Source: Oribacterium sp. NK2B42 (GTDB lineage: Bacteria; Bacillota; Clostridia; Lachnospirales; Lachnospiraceae). Taken from it: a DNA stretch of 36,497 bases. Made by a program: the position numbers and the translations under genes. Shown piece after piece: positions 1-7,323 of the stretch. The notes beneath the pieces are model-generated. The model saw nothing but the letters and a program-made list of their open reading frames with translations. It searched no databases and was not told the origin of the DNA. Where the stretch lies: assembly GCF_000424445.1 (NCBI RefSeq), contig NZ_AUJX01000039.1, positions 1 through 36,497 on the forward strand, in the 5' to 3' direction. Every line of letters starts with the position of its first letter. The first letter of the stretch is position 1.

Positions 1-1
1 A

Positions 2-202
2 GAGGCAGTATCCAAAGTCATGGGGAGAATCAAAGGAAAGAGTGCGTTGATGATCTTCGATAGGCACCCGGAATTTCGGGAAAGAAATAATCGACATTTT
101 TGGGCAAGAGGTTATTACTGCGAAACGGTAGGAAATGTTAATGAAGCTACAATAAAAAAATATATAGAAGATCAAACTAAAGCAGATCGTGCGGAAGGAT
201 AA
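2..202 (+). CDS. tnpA: IS200/IS605-type Y1 transposase TnpA, C-terminal fragment (5' part outside window)
   Basis: The open frame enters at the window edge and ends with TAA at 200-202, giving about 66 C-terminal residues. Near the end it has Y-I-E-D-Q, the Y1 spacing in which the catalytic tyrosine is followed four residues later by the metal-binding glutamine of the IS608-type TnpA helix. The stretch RIKGKSA...HPEF and the FWARGYY motif are typical of IS200 transposases. TnpA is a HUH single-strand transposase that cuts and rejoins hairpin-marked ends. The HUH motif lies outside the window. The 3' flank carries ordered hairpins and then the element end, inserted in a symporter gene. A 5' fragment of a similar tnpA lies at 36315-36497 in the same orientation. 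Confidence 0.9.
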   Translation, partial: EAVSKVMGRIKGKSALMIFDRHPEFRERNNRHFWARGYYCETVGNVNEATIKKYIEDQTKADRAEG

Positions 203-322
203 TGAGAACCACTTTTAAGTGGTAACCAGTAACATCAGAATGGTTTGCTAGACCGCCTTTAGGCGGAATCACAACACTTGCCCCGGAAGGGGTTAACTCA
301 AACCACCAGCAGGGCTGGTGGT
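203..322 (+). mobile_element. Right end of the IS200-type element, four ordered hairpins
   Basis: After the tnpA stop there are four short hairpins in a row: 208-223 (ACCACTT/AAGTGGT), 253-266 (CCGCC-TTTA-GGCGG), 281-292 (CCCC-GGAA-GGGG) and 302-322 (ACCACCAGC-AGG-GCTGGTGGT). The last resembles the subterminal imperfect palindrome that marks IS200/IS605 right ends and shares the CCAGC...GCTGG core with the hairpin at 36187-36207. The element probably ends between 323 and 331, where the symporter reading frame resumes. Positions 241-254 are the exact reverse complement of 36273-36286, upstream of the other tnpA fragment. Confidence 0.75.
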
Positions 323-330
323 ACTGACTT

Positions 331-1251
331 TGCGGTTCCATCCATGTTTATGGTAGCTCCAAGAGGAAGTACAAAGGACGAGACTTCCTTGGAGGCACCC
401 AGGTTCGTTACGCATTCCAGGTTAAGTGGTAATGTTCCCACGCTGGAAGCGCTGGAAAAAGCGAACATCATGGCAGGAGCCATTTTTTTAAAGAAGTGGA
501 CGGGACTTATGTTTGCTATAAATCTGACTGTCAATGAATAAACCAGGACTGCATGGACTATATAGCAAATATAAGCTGTCAGAAGCACCATCGCCAGGGA
601 TCCCAGGATCATGGGACCATTCTTCGCGACAACAGGGCAAAGAAGACAGAATACACCGACAGGTGAAAGCTTCAATATCATTTCCATAACACGCATGAAT
701 ACATTGCTTAGGTCGTTGATATCGTTGATTATCCTCTCATTGGCATCCGGTGCCACATCAGCGATGAGTATAACTGCGAATCCAAGCAGCAGTGCCATAA
801 CGATGATCTGAAGCATGTTGGCATCCAAAAGGGGTTTCACAAAGTTACTTGGAAATATATTTACGATGGTGTCCATAAAGGATGTGGGTGCAGCTGCTTC
901 ATAACTAAGGTTTGTAGTGGAAAGAGCAGGGAACGCACCTTTGAAGACATTACCGAATACCAGACCTATGGTTATGGCAAATGCCGTGGTCACAAGATAA
1001 TAGGCAACTGTCATTCCACCGATGGAACCCACCTTCTTTATATCCTTCATGGAAACAACACCCGACATAATGGAGAAAAGAACGATAGGGCAGACGATGA
1101 ACTTGATCAGATTGAGAAAGATGGTACCAAAGGGCTTAATGTAGTCATTGGCAAAATCGGCATGGCTCTGCATTAAAAGACCAACGATGACAGCCAGTAT
1201 CAAAGCGATGAAAATCTGTACGGCTAAGGATAATTTGTTTTTCTGTTCCAT
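331..1251 (-). pseudogene. Dicarboxylate/amino acid:cation symporter (DAACS/SDF family), truncated by the IS element
   Basis: About 307 native residues remain of a protein normally near 400. It starts at ATG 1251 with AAAGGGGG upstream. Several hydrophobic segments are visible, then the serine-rich motif SSASSVGT and the family motif NMDGT close to the break. Immediately after NMDGTA the frame runs into the right end of the IS200 element and stops at 298 with foreign codons. The lost part would contain the last transmembrane segment, which in this family carries substrate-binding Asp and Arg residues, so the protein is very probably non-functional. The family imports glutamate, aspartate, C4-dicarboxylates or small amino acids with Na+ or H+; the substrate cannot be told here. 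Confidence 0.85.
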
Positions 1252-1372
1252 GGTTCCCCCTTTAAAAAAGTATACATAAATTAACTGATGGTAATATTTT
1301 ACACTACCAAGGGGAACGATGGAAATATTTTTCTGTGCAAGAGACCTAAATAATAATTACATTTTTAATGGT

Positions 1373-2281
1373 TCAGACTGTTTCTTCCCTGTTGTCTTCT
1401 GCCGGACTGCCATTCATCTCATTTTTTATCCAGCACATGAGGATTTTAACTATGTACTGCTGCTCGCTTTCACTAAGAGGCCTGTGCTCCGGGACATGGT
1501 GCCACTTATGGAGACAGCCGCGGCAGCAGCAGGCGGTGGCGTGCTGGGCGATGAAAACGGGATGCCCTTTCATGGGAGTCTGTTTTCCGTCATTCTCAGG
1601 CTCAGCAGGCGCAAGTTTTTTGGAAACAAAATCCATGGCGTGCCGGCGGATCACCTCCTCACCCTGTGACAGATAGTAGTTTCTCTCCTGCTCACGCAAG
1701 TGAAATGAGGAACGGAATTTACTGTAGCTTATACGGGTAAAGAGCTTGTCAATGTATCTGTCCTCAGGTTCTACCTCGATTTCATAATTGATGCCGGGAA
1801 TGGAAAGGACGGCAGCGGTGTCAGGATTTATAGAGTTCTTGGGTGCGATTGTAGATTGAAATACAGGTGGATTGAACGCTCTTGAAACCGGATAGTAATG
1901 AACATCTGCTTTTGCGGCCTGGGATTCACGGAACTTTTCACCGATGTGAAAGTCACGTCCCCTCATGCGGAAGTTAGCACCGGTTGAAGTGAAATAAAAG
2001 GGAATGTCATGAAGGATGCACTGGCGCCTCAGGTCCAGTACCCAGTCGAAGTCAAGAACAGAGCCTTCATCAGTATTATCCCCTGAGCAGCTGAGGTATG
2101 AAATGTTTTCGAAGTCAAGAAAAGAAGCGATATCTATTTTTTCTGTCAGGGGCTCTGCCAGAAGCGCAACGCCATCCGGGATTTCTTCGAGATTAAGTTC
2201 GTTAATTGCAGACAGTTTCTCTTCTGCTTCCCTTTGATTTGAAAAACTAATGGATAATGAAGCTTTTACCGGGATATCCAT
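1373..2281 (-). CDS. DUF5131-like / DUF4186 fusion protein, function unknown
   Basis: This is 302 residues from ATG 2281, chosen over an ATG at 2320 because GGAGG sits 6 nt upstream of it. Residues from roughly 40 to 120 resemble the C-terminal half of DUF5131 (Gp37/Gp68-like), with EPL, a SCSGDN element in place of the usual GGESG, and DFDWVLDLRRQC followed by PFYF. The radical-SAM cysteines of full DUF5131 proteins are absent. The C-terminal third matches DUF4186 as I know it: RRHAMDF, KQTPMKGHPVF, then AQHATACCCRGCLHKWHH and the SEQQYIV...WI tail. The clustered Cys and His suggest a metal site. No enzymatic role is known to me. The gene stands alone between the truncated symporter and the pseudouridine synthase. 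Confidence 0.7.
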   Translation of the reverse strand: MDIPVKASLSISFSNQREAEEKLSAINELNLEEIPDGVALLAEPLTEKIDIASFLDFENISYLSCSGDNTDEGSVLDFDWVLDLRRQCILHDIPFYFTSTGANFRMRGRDFHIGEKFRESQAAKADVHYYPVSRAFNPPVFQSTIAPKNSINPDTAAVLSIPGINYEIEVEPEDRYIDKLFTRISYSKFRSSFHLREQERNYYLSQGEEVIRRHAMDFVSKKLAPAEPENDGKQTPMKGHPVFIAQHATACCCRGCLHKWHHVPEHRPLSESEQQYIVKILMCWIKNEMNGSPAEDNREETV

Positions 2282-2427
2282 TTGATGCCTCCGTTGATGT
2301 GAAATGATGATTTTGATCATGGTTTCCTGCGGATTTGCAGGCGTTTTTGTATAAAGCGTAAATAGTCAAAAGTCAGAGTTGAAAAATGTCTGCCCAGTCC
2401 CATAGGAATGACTTGATTCCAACGTAA

Positions 2428-3075
2428 TCAAAAGTCATTTTTAAAAGCTGTCCACGGCTCTTCCTCAGGTGGATCTGCTGAGAAAGCGACATCTGTTTTC
2501 TCAACAGAGTCATAGAAGCTTAGGCTCCGGCAGAAAAGACAGAGATTTTTCGTTTTGATTCTTGATCCGTATTTGCCGTCTCCCAAAAGAGGCATGCCGC
2601 GGGATGCAAACTGACAGCGTATCTGGTGAAAGCGGCCGGTTTGAAGGCTTATCTCCAGAAGAGATATGACATTACCTTCCCATTCTTTAGTGGCTGCAAC
2701 CATGAAACTAAGGACAGCTTCCTTTACACCCTTACGCAGGCGCTTTACCGGGAACATCTTTTGCTTTGTTTTATCTTTATATAAAAGATCTTTGAGAACA
2801 CCTTCTGTCTGTTCCGGAACTCCCGGAACGATGGCGAGATAAGATTTTTTCAGAGTGCCATCCTGAAGCTGCTTTGTAAGTTCTGCTGCGGCAGCTTTGT
2901 TTTTGCCGTAGACCAGAAGTCCTCCGGCGGTTTTATCAAGTCTGTGAATGCAGAGAAAATCAGTGTTTTCTTTCTTTAGTTCTTCTGCCAAAAGCCGGGG
3001 AACATCATGTTCGGAGTCTTCTCCCGGGGCCTTATTTACAACTATATAGTTTTTGGTTTCTTTAATGATTTTCAT
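2428..3075 (-). CDS. RluA-family pseudouridine synthase
   Basis: The protein has 215 residues and is a single catalytic domain without an S4 RNA-binding domain. The signature HRLDKTAGGLLVY gives the catalytic aspartate at residue 47. A second family block is SLQTGRFHQIRCQFASRGMP near residues 143-162, followed by GDGKYG. The family isomerises uridine to pseudouridine in rRNA or tRNA; the target cannot be assigned at this length (RluA, RluC/D-like and TruC-like proteins share these motifs). A terminator-like hairpin at 3083-3114 separates it from the upstream small membrane protein, so it probably has its own promoter. Confidence 0.85.
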   Translation of the reverse strand: MKIIKETKNYIVVNKAPGEDSEHDVPRLLAEELKKENTDFLCIHRLDKTAGGLLVYGKNKAAAAELTKQLQDGTLKKSYLAIVPGVPEQTEGVLKDLLYKDKTKQKMFPVKRLRKGVKEAVLSFMVAATKEWEGNVISLLEISLQTGRFHQIRCQFASRGMPLLGDGKYGSRIKTKNLCLFCRSLSFYDSVEKTDVAFSADPPEEEPWTAFKNDF

Positions 3076-3082
3076 AGGCGTT

Positions 3083-3114
3083 AAAAAAACTCTCAGCTAT
3101 AAACCAAGAGTTTT
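3083..3114 (-). terminator. Intrinsic terminator between the small membrane protein gene and the pseudouridine synthase
   Basis: AAAACTCT (3086-3093) pairs with AGAGTTTT (3107-3114) across a 13-nt loop. On the minus strand the stem is followed by further T residues (3085-3083). It fits as the end of the transcript of the gene at 3207-3437. Confidence 0.55.
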
Positions 3115-3206
3115 GGGAATATTGGATGATTTGTTTTTTGGAATATTTAATCCGGTGCCTGACCGCTTTTGCTCCGATTTATCGGAATATTTCAGCTGTC
3201 AGCTGA

Positions 3207-3437
3207 CTACTTTTGTTCAGACTGAGCTGAGGCCGATTTATCTGTGGTACTGCATTTGCCAAGCTTTGAATCATTACAATAGTGTGACATCCTGCAGGTG
3301 GAGCAGCGAGACCTTATGATGGTCTCCTGTTCTTCTTTTGTAAGCTTGTCCATGCGGGCGCCGTTTTTGAAAATATAAACGGTGATGGATGCCAAAAATA
3401 TGATGATCAAAATAGCTAATGGTAAATTCATAGTCAT
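3207..3437 (-). CDS. Small single-pass membrane protein with a Cys-rich tail, unknown function
   Basis: The protein has 76 residues. ATG at 3437 is preceded by AAGGAG about 9 nt upstream. Residues 5-24 form one hydrophobic segment, followed by a short basic stretch and a soluble tail with C45, C48, C54 and C62 (CxxC, then two single Cys). The last 12 residues are polar and low in complexity. The layout is reminiscent of small Cys-rich membrane proteins found near iron transporters, but no iron gene is nearby and I do not recognise a named family. The Cys spacing suggests a metal or redox site facing one side of the membrane. Upstream, at 3452-3472, is an inverted repeat that could be an operator. 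Confidence 0.55.
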   Translation of the reverse strand: MTMNLPLAILIIIFLASITVYIFKNGARMDKLTKEEQETIIRSRCSTCRMSHYCNDSKLGKCSTTDKSASAQSEQK

Positions 3438-3451
3438 AGTTAAAGTCTCCT

Positions 3452-3472
3452 TTTCGTGATTCTAACACGAAA
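3452..3472. promoter_or_regulatory. TTTCGTG inverted repeat upstream of the small membrane protein
   Basis: TTTCGTG (3452-3458) and CACGAAA (3466-3472) are perfect inverted arms with a 7-nt spacer. A third TTTCGTG occurs at 3511-3517. The site lies 15-35 nt upstream of the start at 3437, so it could be an operator or a 5' UTR hairpin. The binding protein is unknown. Confidence 0.3.
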
Positions 3473-3563
3473 CAGAAAAATCCACATCAAAGTTTTTTAA
3501 AAAGTACTTATTTCGTGACATATAAACCGGCTTGAGCCTGATTTCACAAGGTTGAAATGCTTC

Positions 3564-4436
3564 TTATTTCAGCATTATAAAAGCCCCGTTATTTCCTCTC
3601 TTCCCATGGGTAAACCTATGGCTGAAAAGAAGGTCCGGATTACAATTGGTACAAAGATCTGTGATGCTGATGTTTTCACTCTTTACACCGGCTTCTTCTA
3701 ATACAATGCGGTTGGCAGCCCAGAGATCAAGGTGGTACTTGAACTCATTGTTTTCATTTAAACCATCATCGGTCAGAATCTCCTCTTTGTGATCGGGGAA
3801 TGCCTTCATAAATTCCATAGCTACATCTTCTGAGATTTCGTAGCAATGTCTGCAAATGCTGGGACCTATGGCACAAATCAGATCTTCTGGTTTTGTACCA
3901 AATTGTTCCTGCATTTTCTTTATGGTTACTTCTCCCATGCGGTTCACGGTTCCGCGCCATCCGGAATGGCTGGCTCCTATGGCTTTCCGTACAGGATCCA
4001 GAAAAAGAAGCGGAACACAGTCGGCTGCGAAAACTCCCAGAACCAAACCCGGCACGTCGGTAATAAGACCGTCAACGTCGGTATAATCTCTCGGCACCGT
4101 AAAGCCCTTGCCTCCATCCTCTTCCTTCACATAACGGACATTGGTGGTGTGAGTCTGGAAGGTGAAGACCATACGGTCATCGGCAACATTAAAGAGTCTT
4201 GCGTACCTGTGGAAGTTCTCATAAACAGCATCAGGATCATCGCCTCTTGTAAAGCTTAGGTTCATGGTTGACCAGATGCCCTTGCTCACTCCTCCGAGAC
4301 GTGTTGAAAAAGCGTGTTCGGCAATGCCTTGAGCATTAAGTGCAGGAAATTCAAGATATGTAAGATCACTTCCGTCATCGTTTTTTGCTGTTTTAATTTT
4401 CATAATGGGTTTGTCGGAAAAATGTTTAATAATCAT
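3564..4436 (-). CDS. pgeF: Peptidoglycan editing factor PgeF (YfiH / multicopper polyphenol oxidase family)
   Basis: The protein has 290 residues from ATG 4436, which has AGAGG 5 nt upstream; a GTG two codons earlier lies almost on the ribosome site and is less likely. Family blocks are visible in order: FSTRLGGVS near residue 45, FTFQTHTTNV, AADCVPLLFLDP, ASHSGWRGTV, GPSICRHCYEI, and a C-terminal FSHRFTHGKRG. The His and Cys residues in the HSGWRG and CRHC regions are the family's metal site. PgeF is a cytoplasmic hydrolase reported to remove wrongly incorporated L-Ser from peptidoglycan precursors; older annotation calls it a laccase-like protein. It appears monocistronic, with a strong hairpin at 4509-4531 upstream. 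Confidence 0.88.
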   Translation of the reverse strand: MIIKHFSDKPIMKIKTAKNDDGSDLTYLEFPALNAQGIAEHAFSTRLGGVSKGIWSTMNLSFTRGDDPDAVYENFHRYARLFNVADDRMVFTFQTHTTNVRYVKEEDGGKGFTVPRDYTDVDGLITDVPGLVLGVFAADCVPLLFLDPVRKAIGASHSGWRGTVNRMGEVTIKKMQEQFGTKPEDLICAIGPSICRHCYEISEDVAMEFMKAFPDHKEEILTDDGLNENNEFKYHLDLWAANRIVLEEAGVKSENISITDLCTNCNPDLLFSHRFTHGKRGNNGAFIMLK

Positions 4437-4508
4437 ATGCACCTCTGGAATACGGTATTTGTATATGTACTACACTTTGTTTCGTTTTTTTCTGGGACAT
4501 CAGACCAT

Positions 4509-4531
4509 TTAACCTCGCTTCATGAGGTTAA
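4509..4531. promoter_or_regulatory. 8-bp inverted repeat upstream of pgeF
   Basis: TTAACCTC (4509-4516) and GAGGTTAA (4524-4531) are perfect arms with a 7-nt loop. No T-run follows on either strand, so it is not a terminator. It could be an operator or a 5' UTR hairpin. The rest of 4437-4594 shows nothing else I can name. Confidence 0.3.
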
Positions 4532-4594
4532 CACTACTAACCGGGTTTTATACGAAAACTTGTCATAAATCCTTGTGATACCATACTTATGTAA

Positions 4595-4625
4595 TAAAAA
4601 AGCTTCAGGTCAATGACCTGAAGCT
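4595..4625 (-). terminator. Intrinsic terminator of the tRNA-Glu pair
   Basis: AGCTTCAGGTC (4601-4611) pairs with GACCTGAAGCT (4615-4625) over a 3-nt loop. On the minus strand the stem is followed by six T residues (4600-4595). It begins 3 nt after the downstream tRNA gene. Confidence 0.85.
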
Positions 4626-4628
4626 AAG

Positions 4629-4700
4629 TGACGGATCCGGGAATCGAACCCGGGATTCAGCCGTGAGAGGGCTGCGTCTTAACCGCTTGACCAATCCGCC
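4629..4700 (-). tRNA. tRNA-Glu (anticodon CTC), copy 2
   Basis: This is a 72-nt cloverleaf read on the minus strand. The acceptor arms are GGCGGAT and ATCCGTC. The anticodon stem CAGCC/GGCTG encloses loop CTCTCAC, giving anticodon CTC, which reads GAG. The T arm is CCGGG-TTCGATT-CCCGG, and the discriminator is A. CCA is not encoded. It is identical to the copy at 4727-4798 and is followed directly by a terminator. Confidence 0.95.
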
Positions 4701-4726
4701 ATAACATATAAAATTTGAAAACCAAG

Positions 4727-4798
4727 TGACGGATCCGGGAATCGAACCCGGGATTCAGCCGTGAGAGGGCTGCGTCTTAACCGCTTGACCAATCCGCC
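4727..4798 (-). tRNA. tRNA-Glu (anticodon CTC), copy 1
   Basis: This 72-nt sequence is identical to 4629-4700, including loop CTCTCAC and the T arm. The copies are separated by 26 nt and probably transcribed together from the promoter at 4832-4860. CCA is not encoded. Confidence 0.95.
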
Positions 4799-4831
4799 AT
4801 ATTATCAAGCCGCTTTTTATGCGACTTGAAT

Positions 4832-4860
4832 AATTTATCAGAGTGTAACAAGAATGTCAA
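4832..4860 (-). promoter_or_regulatory. Sigma-70-type promoter of the tRNA-Glu pair
   Basis: On the minus strand TTGACA (4860-4855) is separated by 17 nt from TAAATT (4837-4832). The first tRNA begins about 34 nt further on. A small imperfect hairpin lies in the leader at about 4806-4830. Confidence 0.7.
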
Positions 4861-4974
4861 CAACCTTTTGATATTACATTTGGTTATCGACCATACATAT
4901 TGTATAACTTGATCAGAATCGCCGATAATCAATAGAGGAAACATCAGAAGTGCGATTCAATATGTGTTTTATGA

Positions 4975-6300
4975 TCAGAGATTTGCCATATCCTCATAGA
5001 AGGTCGGGTAGGAAATATTGATACAATCTCCGTCGATGAGATTTACCTCGGTATCCTGTGTCCCGGCAAGGGCAAGCACCGCAAAGGTCATGGCAATCCT
5101 GTGATCCTTATGAGTATCTATCTCGCCGGAACATATCTTTAGTCCTCTGCCCTGTCCTTCGATGATCATTCCGTCTTCTGTTTCGGTGGCTTTAACTCCA
5201 ACCTTTTCGAGGCCCTCCACCATAACCGCAATACGGTTTGATTCCTTAACCTTAAGCTCGGCAGCATTTTTGATCACCGTATTTCCTGAAGCACCTGCCG
5301 CTACGGCTGCTATAACCGGAAGCTCATCGATAAGTCTCGGGATAAGGGATCCACCTATCTCAGCTCCATGGAGTCCTTCTGTGTATCGCACATGAACATC
5401 CGCAACATCTTCAGAACCTGAAACTCTCTTATTTTCAAGAGTTATATCCGCACCCATACTTAGATAAGCTTCGATGATGCCGTCTCTTGTGGGGTTAATG
5501 CCTACATTTCTGATGATCACATCAGAACCCGGCACCAGCAGTGCTGCTGAAATAAAGTAGGCTGCCGAAGAAATGTCTCCGGGAATCTCCAGAACCTCTT
5601 TGGGAGCCACTAACTTTTCGCAATGTTCGATACTTATCTCCGCTCTTCCGTCGGGAAGCTCACGGGTGGAAACCTCGGCACCAAGAGCTCTCAGCATCCT
5701 TTCGCTGTGATCTCTTGATAAGGTTGGCTCAATGACAGTTGTCTTTCCGTCGGCGTAAAGACCGGCGAAAAGAATCGAAGACTTAACCTGTGCGCTTGCT
5801 ACGGGAGACTCGTAGGTTATGCCGTGAAGAGACTTTCCGTGAATACTTAAAGGGGCGCAGTCATTACCCTTTACAGAAGTGATATCAGCTCCCATTTCCA
5901 TAAGAGGCTTCATGATACGTTTCATGGGACGTTTCTGAATGCTTTCATCTCCCGTAAGCTCTGAGTCGAAGCTCTGGGCTGAAAGGATGCCGGAGATAAG
6001 TCTCGTTGTAGTACCGGAGTTTCCGCAATCCAGAACACCGTTGTAGGCATTAAGCCCATGGAGACCCTTTCCGTATATGGTAACTTCTTTTTCGTCATCG
6101 CTAAGCTCGATATCTATACCGAGATTTCTGAAGCACCCTATGGTAGAGAGACAATCCGCACCGTTAAGGAAGCCTTTGACACGTGTCACTCCTTCGGAGA
6201 GTGACCCCAGCATTACGGCCCTGTGGGAAATGCTTTTGTCTCCGGGAACAGTGAGCTCTCCACGGAGTGGTCTATCGATGCCTTTTACAGTTTTATTCAT
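4975..6300 (-). CDS. aroA: 3-phosphoshikimate 1-carboxyvinyltransferase (EPSP synthase)
   Basis: The protein has 441 residues, the usual length. It transfers the enolpyruvyl group of PEP to shikimate-3-phosphate in chorismate synthesis. Substrate motifs are GDKSISHR at residues 20-27, CGNSGTTTRL near 93, SAQVKSS near 168, RDHSERM near 197, NPTRDG near 270, and DHRIAMTF near the C-terminus. The combination GDKS, SAQVK, RDHSE and NPTR corresponds to the published class II motif set, whose members tend to be less glyphosate-sensitive; that is family knowledge, not a measurement here. The start ATG at 6300 shares one base with the TGA of the upstream kinase gene, so the two are translationally coupled. 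Confidence 0.95.
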   Translation of the reverse strand: MNKTVKGIDRPLRGELTVPGDKSISHRAVMLGSLSEGVTRVKGFLNGADCLSTIGCFRNLGIDIELSDDEKEVTIYGKGLHGLNAYNGVLDCGNSGTTTRLISGILSAQSFDSELTGDESIQKRPMKRIMKPLMEMGADITSVKGNDCAPLSIHGKSLHGITYESPVASAQVKSSILFAGLYADGKTTVIEPTLSRDHSERMLRALGAEVSTRELPDGRAEISIEHCEKLVAPKEVLEIPGDISSAAYFISAALLVPGSDVIIRNVGINPTRDGIIEAYLSMGADITLENKRVSGSEDVADVHVRYTEGLHGAEIGGSLIPRLIDELPVIAAVAAGASGNTVIKNAAELKVKESNRIAVMVEGLEKVGVKATETEDGMIIEGQGRGLKICSGEIDTHKDHRIAMTFAVLALAGTQDTEVNLIDGDCINISYPTFYEDMANL

Positions 6301-6938
6301 CAGTCGATAAATCCCTTCATGCGAATATAGTCTTTCATAAGGACTTCCATCTCATCGTAGCTGATACGGGAAGCATTGATCATAAGATCATAGCTTTCCG
6401 GATTCATCCAGTCCTGTCCTGTATAGTACTTATGGTACTTCTTTCGTTCGTTATTGATTCGTTTGATCCTCTTGATGGCTTCTTCTCTTTCAATCTTATT
6501 GTAGTCCATCGCCCTCTTGATACGGGTCTCTTCGTCTGCATAAACGAAGAAGTCTACGTGATCCTCCATTTTGGCCTCGGACAGTACGAAATTACTGCAG
6601 CGGCCGGCAATGATGCAGGTCTCGTTTTTAGCGATCTCACGGATTACTTCGGCCTGGAATCTGAAAAGATTTTCCGGGGATACGATATTTTCGTCAAGCT
6701 TAGGGCTGGAGATATCCGGAGTCAGGTGTGAAACGATCTTATAGAGGATGTTGTTGCCTGCCTTTTCGTCCGCAAGACGGAAGTACTGCTCTCCTATAGC
6801 TGTACGTTCCGATGTGAGTTTCAATATGTCATTATCATAAAAATGAATTCCTAATTCTTCTGCGAGGCGCTTACCAACTACACGTCCGCCTGAACCATAC
6901 TGTCTGTCAATGGTGATGACAAAATGCTTTTTTATCAT
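6300..6938 (-). CDS. Cytidylate kinase-like protein
   Basis: The protein has 212 residues. ATG 6938 is preceded by AGGAGG. It opens with ITIDRQYGSGGRVVGKRLAEEL, the modified P-loop of the cytidylate-kinase-like family (PF13189 type). It continues with FYDNDIL, CIIAGRCSNF near residue 110 and a C-terminal ISYDEM...YIRMKGFID. Members are widespread in Clostridia and mostly uncharacterised; phosphorylation of CMP or another nucleotide is inferred from the fold. Its position in front of aroA recalls the aroA-cmk neighbourhood of other bacteria, which supports the nucleotide-kinase reading. Repeat element A lies 50 bp upstream. Confidence 0.75.
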   Translation of the reverse strand: MIKKHFVITIDRQYGSGGRVVGKRLAEELGIHFYDNDILKLTSERTAIGEQYFRLADEKAGNNILYKIVSHLTPDISSPKLDENIVSPENLFRFQAEVIREIAKNETCIIAGRCSNFVLSEAKMEDHVDFFVYADEETRIKRAMDYNKIEREEAIKRIKRINNERKKYHKYYTGQDWMNPESYDLMINASRISYDEMEVLMKDYIRMKGFID

Positions 6939-6988
6939 AATTGCCTCCTGAAAAGTTTTTTTCTACTTAGAGTATATATAATGGTACA

Positions 6989-7258
6989 GAAAATGCAAGG
7001 GATGCGCGGCGGCCCACGGGATTGAAAGAACATCTCGTGCCGTTTGTTCGTCTAGTTCGCACTGACGTGCGCCCTAGCCGTACAAACAACACGAGATGTT
7101 CTTTCAACCCTAAGGAGAAAATGCCATCAGATTGCGCTACGCGCAGGCATTTTCGTTTGATTTCGGCTTACGCCGAAACAGCCTCGCCGCCTGGGGGCAT
7201 CAGCATTTCTTACGAAACGCTGATAAGGCAAGCCTAGCCGCACATCGCTTGCATTTTC
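6989..7258 (-). repeat. Structured hairpin repeat element, copy A (full-length form)
   Basis: This is a 270-bp element bounded by imperfect terminal inverted repeats (GAAAATGCAAGGGATG at 6989 and its complement ending at 7258). An 18-bp perfect stem (7022-7039 with 7090-7107), extended by 6 bp (7042-7047 with 7082-7087), carries a 34-nt tip at 7048-7081 with core GCACTGACGTGC. Then come three small hairpins at about 7117-7154, 7160-7177 and 7199-7224; two of these have GTAA loops when read on the minus strand. It sits 66 bp after the KamA-like stop codon, in that gene's 3' UTR orientation, and shares its architecture with 16362-16707 and 23248-23402. The remaining 7259-7323 shows nothing more. 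The name and function are unknown to me. Confidence 0.85.
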
Positions 7259-7323
7259 TTCCGTTTTCTATATTCTTACTGTTAGTTGATGAAAAAAACA
7301 TTCAGGTGTTCTTTCAACCTTTT

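Noticed and set aside
298-330. Symporter C-terminal residues KSVPPALLVV as native protein
   Set aside because: They are encoded at the IS right end, do not match the family after NMDGT, and the ORF stops there.
1319-1669. Plus-strand frames within the DUF4186 gene
   Set aside because: They are antisense to a gene with a conserved Cys/His cluster, and lack ribosome sites or domains.
4629-4798. Tandem tRNA-Glu genes as a duplicated attachment site of an integrated element
   Set aside because: Both copies are complete tRNAs only 26 bp apart with a shared promoter and terminator, and there is no integrase or foreign gene between or beside them.
6267-6731. 154-codon plus-strand frame opposite the aroA/kinase junction
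   Set aside because: It is antisense to the cytidylate-kinase-like gene, with no ribosome site and no family resemblance.
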